From assembly GCA_905205195.1 (NCBI GenBank), contig CAJLCS010000084.1, forward strand, positions 1 to 7,879: a stretch of 7,879 nt of DNA, read 5' to 3'. Positions within the stretch are counted from its first letter, which is position 1. The number at the start of each line of letters is the position of its first letter. The notes under the pieces were generated by a model. It worked only from the letters and a program-made list of their open reading frames with translations. It made no database searches and had not been told where the DNA came from. Of the stretch, positions 6,333-7,879 are shown one piece after another. The stretch comes from an uncultured Eubacteriales bacterium (lineage in GTDB: Bacteria; Bacillota; Clostridia; Oscillospirales; Oscillospiraceae). A program made the position numbers and the translations under genes.

Positions 6333-7228
6333 CGGCACTTTCGGCGCTGGTCAAGCGCAACTGCAAGCTCTATTTCCGGGATCGGGGAATGTTCTTTTCC
6401 TCCCTGATCACGCCGATCATTCTGCTGGTGCTGTATGTCACCTTCCTGAAGTCGGTGTATGACGATTCCTTCCGCAGTGCGCTGGCGGCGGCGGGGGCCA
6501 CATTGCCGGACGCCCTGCGGGAGGGCTTTGTGGGCGGCCAGCTGGTGTCGTCCCTGCTGGCGGTCAGCTGCGTCACCGTGGCCTTCTGCTCCAACCTGCT
6601 GGTCATCAAGGACCGGACCTCCGGCGCCCGGCGGGATCTGACCATGGCGCCCATTTCCCCCGCCCTGCTGGGCCTTGGCTATTATCTGGCCACGCTGGCG
6701 TCCACCCTGCTGGTGAATCTGACGGCGGCGGCGGCGTGCCTGGGCTATCTGGCCATCGTCGGCTGGTATCTGTCGGCGGCGGACGTGGCGCTGCTTCTGC
6801 TGGACGTGGTGCTGCTGACGCTGTTCGGCACCACCCTGTCCGCCTGCGTCACCGCCCCGCTGACCACCGACGGCCAGGCCTCGGCGGTGGGTACCATCGT
6901 CAGCGCCGGATACGGCTTTGTGTGCGGCGCGTATATGCCCATTTCCGGCTTCGGCACCGGGCTTCAGCACGTTCTGTCCCTGCTGCCCGGCACCTACGCC
7001 ACCAGCCTGCTTCGCAATCACGCGATGGCCGGTGTTTTCGCCGAGCTGAAGCGGCTGGGCTGCCCGGAAGCGGCGCTGACGGCCATCCGGCAGGGCTTTG
7101 ATTGCAGCCCCAGCTTCTTCGGCACGCCGGTTTCCGTGGGCGCCATGTACGCCATCGTGGCAGGCAGCACCGCCGTGCTGCTGGCAGTGTATCTGCTGCT
7201 GTCCGGCCTGCCGCAGCATCGCCGTTGA
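6329..7228 (+). CDS. ABC-2 type transporter permease
   Basis: A 299-residue membrane protein forming the channel partner of the preceding ATPase. A short cytoplasmic N-terminus (VKRNCKLYFRDRGMFF), typical of ABC-2 permeases with the amphipathic coupling helix, precedes about six hydrophobic segments near residues 22-42, 72-96, 112-145, 150-172, 185-205 and 273-294. A long loop, about 210-270, lies before the last helix and carries LLPGTYATSLLRN, a common position for that motif in this family. GGGAGG lies 9 bases before ATG 6329, and the start overlaps the upstream stop by four bases (ATGA). It is expected to work as a dimer with two ATPase copies. No conventional terminator follows the stop; the first strong hairpin is at 7285-7325. 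Confidence 0.9.
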   Translation: MTALSALVKRNCKLYFRDRGMFFSSLITPIILLVLYVTFLKSVYDDSFRSALAAAGATLPDALREGFVGGQLVSSLLAVSCVTVAFCSNLLVIKDRTSGARRDLTMAPISPALLGLGYYLATLASTLLVNLTAAAACLGYLAIVGWYLSAADVALLLLDVVLLTLFGTTLSACVTAPLTTDGQASAVGTIVSAGYGFVCGAYMPISGFGTGLQHVLSLLPGTYATSLLRNHAMAGVFAELKRLGCPEAALTAIRQGFDCSPSFFGTPVSVGAMYAIVAGSTAVLLAVYLLLSGLPQHRR

Positions 7229-7284
7229 GTAAAACCCGCCCTTTCGGAACTTGAAACAGGCCGATACATCGGATCATCCGCAAA

Positions 7285-7325
7285 TTACCCCCTTATATAG
7301 GACAATTTCCTATATAAGGGGGTAA
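7285..7325. repeat. Perfect 18-bp inverted repeat with 5-base loop
   Basis: TTACCCCCTTATATAGGA (7285-7302) pairs exactly with its reverse complement at 7308-7325 around the loop CAATT. There is no T run after it on the plus strand (AATAACGG follows) and only TTT on the minus strand, so it is a poor textbook terminator in either direction. It lies 56 bases past the permease stop and at the left edge of the recombinase debris. It may be a bidirectional transcription stop, a mobile-element end or a recombination-related repeat; the sequence alone does not decide. Confidence 0.85.
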
Positions 7326-7336
7326 AATAACGGTCA

Positions 7337-7528
7337 AAGGAACGCTCGTGCAGACGCGGCGCTCAAAATGTAGTCCCGCTCCAATTCAGCCAGAGCGCCG
7401 GACACGGTCAGCATGAAACGCCCCTGCGGGGTAGTGGTATTGATGTTCTCTTTCAGACTGACGAACTCCACGCCCTTTTCGGTCAGCTCTGACACAATGG
7501 AAAGCAAAATGTCTCGAAGTTCAGCGTA
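7337..7528 (-). pseudogene. Fragment of serine recombinase (resolvase) catalytic domain
   Basis: Read on the minus strand, 55 codons (7528 down to 7364) encode a piece beginning YAELRDILLSIVSELTEKG and ending GALAELERDYIL, passing through VEFVSLKENINTTTPQGRF. This is the second half of the resolvase/invertase catalytic domain and the start of its long E helix. The N-terminal part with the catalytic serine is missing; the frame hits a TAG at the right border. After YIL the sequence loses resemblance and ends at a TGA (7334-7336) after nine unrelated codons. It is therefore cut at both ends and cannot be active. It points away from the C-terminal recombinase fragment that begins 3 bases to its right. 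The family is clear, but which recombinase it came from is not. Confidence 0.82.
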
Positions 7529-7530
7529 CT

Positions 7531-7776
7531 ATGGAGGCGCCGCAGGCGGCCGACGACGAGGGACAGGCCATGCTGGACGCCTTAAACGCTCAATACGACG
7601 ATATGATATCATGGGCAGAAATGTACGATAGTGCCAGCATGGAGTCAAAGAAAATGATCGTGAGCTGCCTGATTAAGAGGGTGGATGTCTACCGGGACTA
7701 TAAGCTGCATATCGACTTCAACATTGACTTTGAGCAGTTTAGCATGGGCATGGACATTATTTCCATTGCTGCATAA
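7531..7776 (+). pseudogene. C-terminal fragment of a large serine recombinase
   Basis: Eighty-one codons open at ATG 7531 but have no ribosome binding site. They encode a charged, partly helical stretch (LDALNAQYDDMISWAEMYD) followed by MIVSCLIKRVDVYRDYKLHI and FNIDFEQF. That ending is typical of the coiled-coil and C-terminal region of large serine recombinases, TnpX or SpoIVCA type, which are usually about 500 residues long. The catalytic and DNA-binding domains are absent, so this is a remnant rather than a gene. Base composition is visibly less GC-rich than the transporter genes, which fits acquired DNA. The resolvase piece on the other strand could come from the same gene by inversion and deletion, or from another element. 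Confidence 0.75.
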
Positions 7777-7803
7777 AAAACTCACCTCTTTGCAGAGGTG
7801 AGT
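7775..7803 (-). terminator. Terminator, oriented for the tRNA-Ala gene
   Basis: ACTCACCTCT (7780-7789) and AGAGGTGAGT (7794-7803) form a perfect 10-bp stem with a 4-base loop. Read on the minus strand it is followed by a run of T (complement of A at 7775-7779), so it acts as an intrinsic terminator 25 bases beyond the tRNA 3' end. On the plus strand no T run follows, so it is at best weak for the recombinase remnant. Confidence 0.85.
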
Positions 7804-7828
7804 CAAAAATCATTTCTTCCGAAAAGTT

Positions 7829-7879
7829 TGGTGGAGATAAGCGGGATCGAACCGCTGACCTCTTGAATGCCATTCAAGC
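7829..7879 (-). tRNA. tRNA-Ala, anticodon GGC (5' part outside window)
   Basis: On the minus strand the window edge cuts in at the base before the anticodon stem. The stem CTTGA/TCAAG (complement of 7874-7878 and 7862-7866) holds the 7-base loop ATGGCAT, giving anticodon GGC at 7869-7871, which decodes GCC alanine. The variable region AGGTC, a T arm AGCGG-TTCGATC-CCGCT (7840-7856), the acceptor strand TATCTCC, discriminator A and an encoded CCA (7829-7831) follow. The D arm and 5' acceptor strand lie beyond the window. The T arm and acceptor resemble bacterial tRNA-Ala. Its terminator is at 7775-7803. Confidence 0.92.

Noticed and set aside
7261..7272. CCGAT-AC-ATCGG as the terminator of the ABC-2 operon
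   Set aside because: A 5-bp stem with a 2-base loop is too short and has no T run.
7537..7549. GCCGCAGGCGGCC resembling the arm of the terminator at 990-1017
   Set aside because: Short GC-rich similarity without flanking homology; likely chance in this base composition.
7603..7612. ATGATATCAT palindrome as a possible operator
   Set aside because: It is short, inside the recombinase remnant and not next to a promoter; expected by chance.
7413..7631. Plus-strand open frame of 72 codons
   Set aside because: It runs antisense through the resolvase fragment and then out of frame through the large-recombinase fragment; no ribosome site and no recognisable protein.
1..7879. CRISPR array, phage genes or toxin-antitoxin/defence system
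   Set aside because: No regularly spaced repeats, no phage structural genes and no small paired genes were found; the genes are explained by sugar hydrolysis, efflux and recombinase remnants.

Overview
The window looks like chromosomal DNA of a GC-rich, low-motility-type gut Clostridia, most likely in or near the Oscillospiraceae. The basis is GC-rich coding sequence with Gram-positive style Shine-Dalgarno sites (AAAGGAGG, AAGGAGG), intrinsic terminators, and a MarR plus paired ABC exporter operon of a kind common in that group. This placement is an inference from gene style, not from a marker gene.

Layout, left to right. (1) The 3' part of a GH38-type alpha-mannosidase gene runs in from outside the window and ends at 964, followed by a strong intrinsic terminator (990-1024). 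(2) A self-contained three-gene operon occupies about 1039-5270. It has a consensus-like promoter with an extended -10, a perfect 22-bp palindrome directly downstream (a probable operator), a MarR-family regulator, and two full-length ABC exporter half-transporters packed with a 4-nt gap and then a 19-bp overlap. It closes with a 12-bp-stem terminator (5228-5270). The two ABC proteins are complementary: the first has a degenerate ATP site (Asp for the Walker B Glu, Gln for the switch His), while the second has intact Walker residues and an LSQGQ signature. This is the signature of a heterodimeric exporter of the LmrCD / BmrCD / TM287-288 type. (3) A second transport operon (5358-7228), with its own promoter, encodes an ABC-2 type ATPase and its membrane permease, joined by an ATGA overlap. 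(4) From about 7229 to the end the DNA changes character. It holds an 18-bp perfect inverted repeat, two back-to-back fragments of serine recombinase genes (an inverted catalytic-domain piece and a forward C-terminal piece), and the 3' part of a tRNA-Ala(GGC) gene on the minus strand with its terminator. This is a decayed mobile-element scar beside a tRNA gene.

Working model: the MarR protein binds the palindrome over its own transcription start and represses the exporter pair until a ligand or stress relieves it. The ABC-2 pair is a separate efflux unit with no regulator in view. No clearly undescribed system is visible. The most distinctive points are the operator architecture with a non-standard start for the MarR gene, its many cysteines, and the rearranged recombinase scar.
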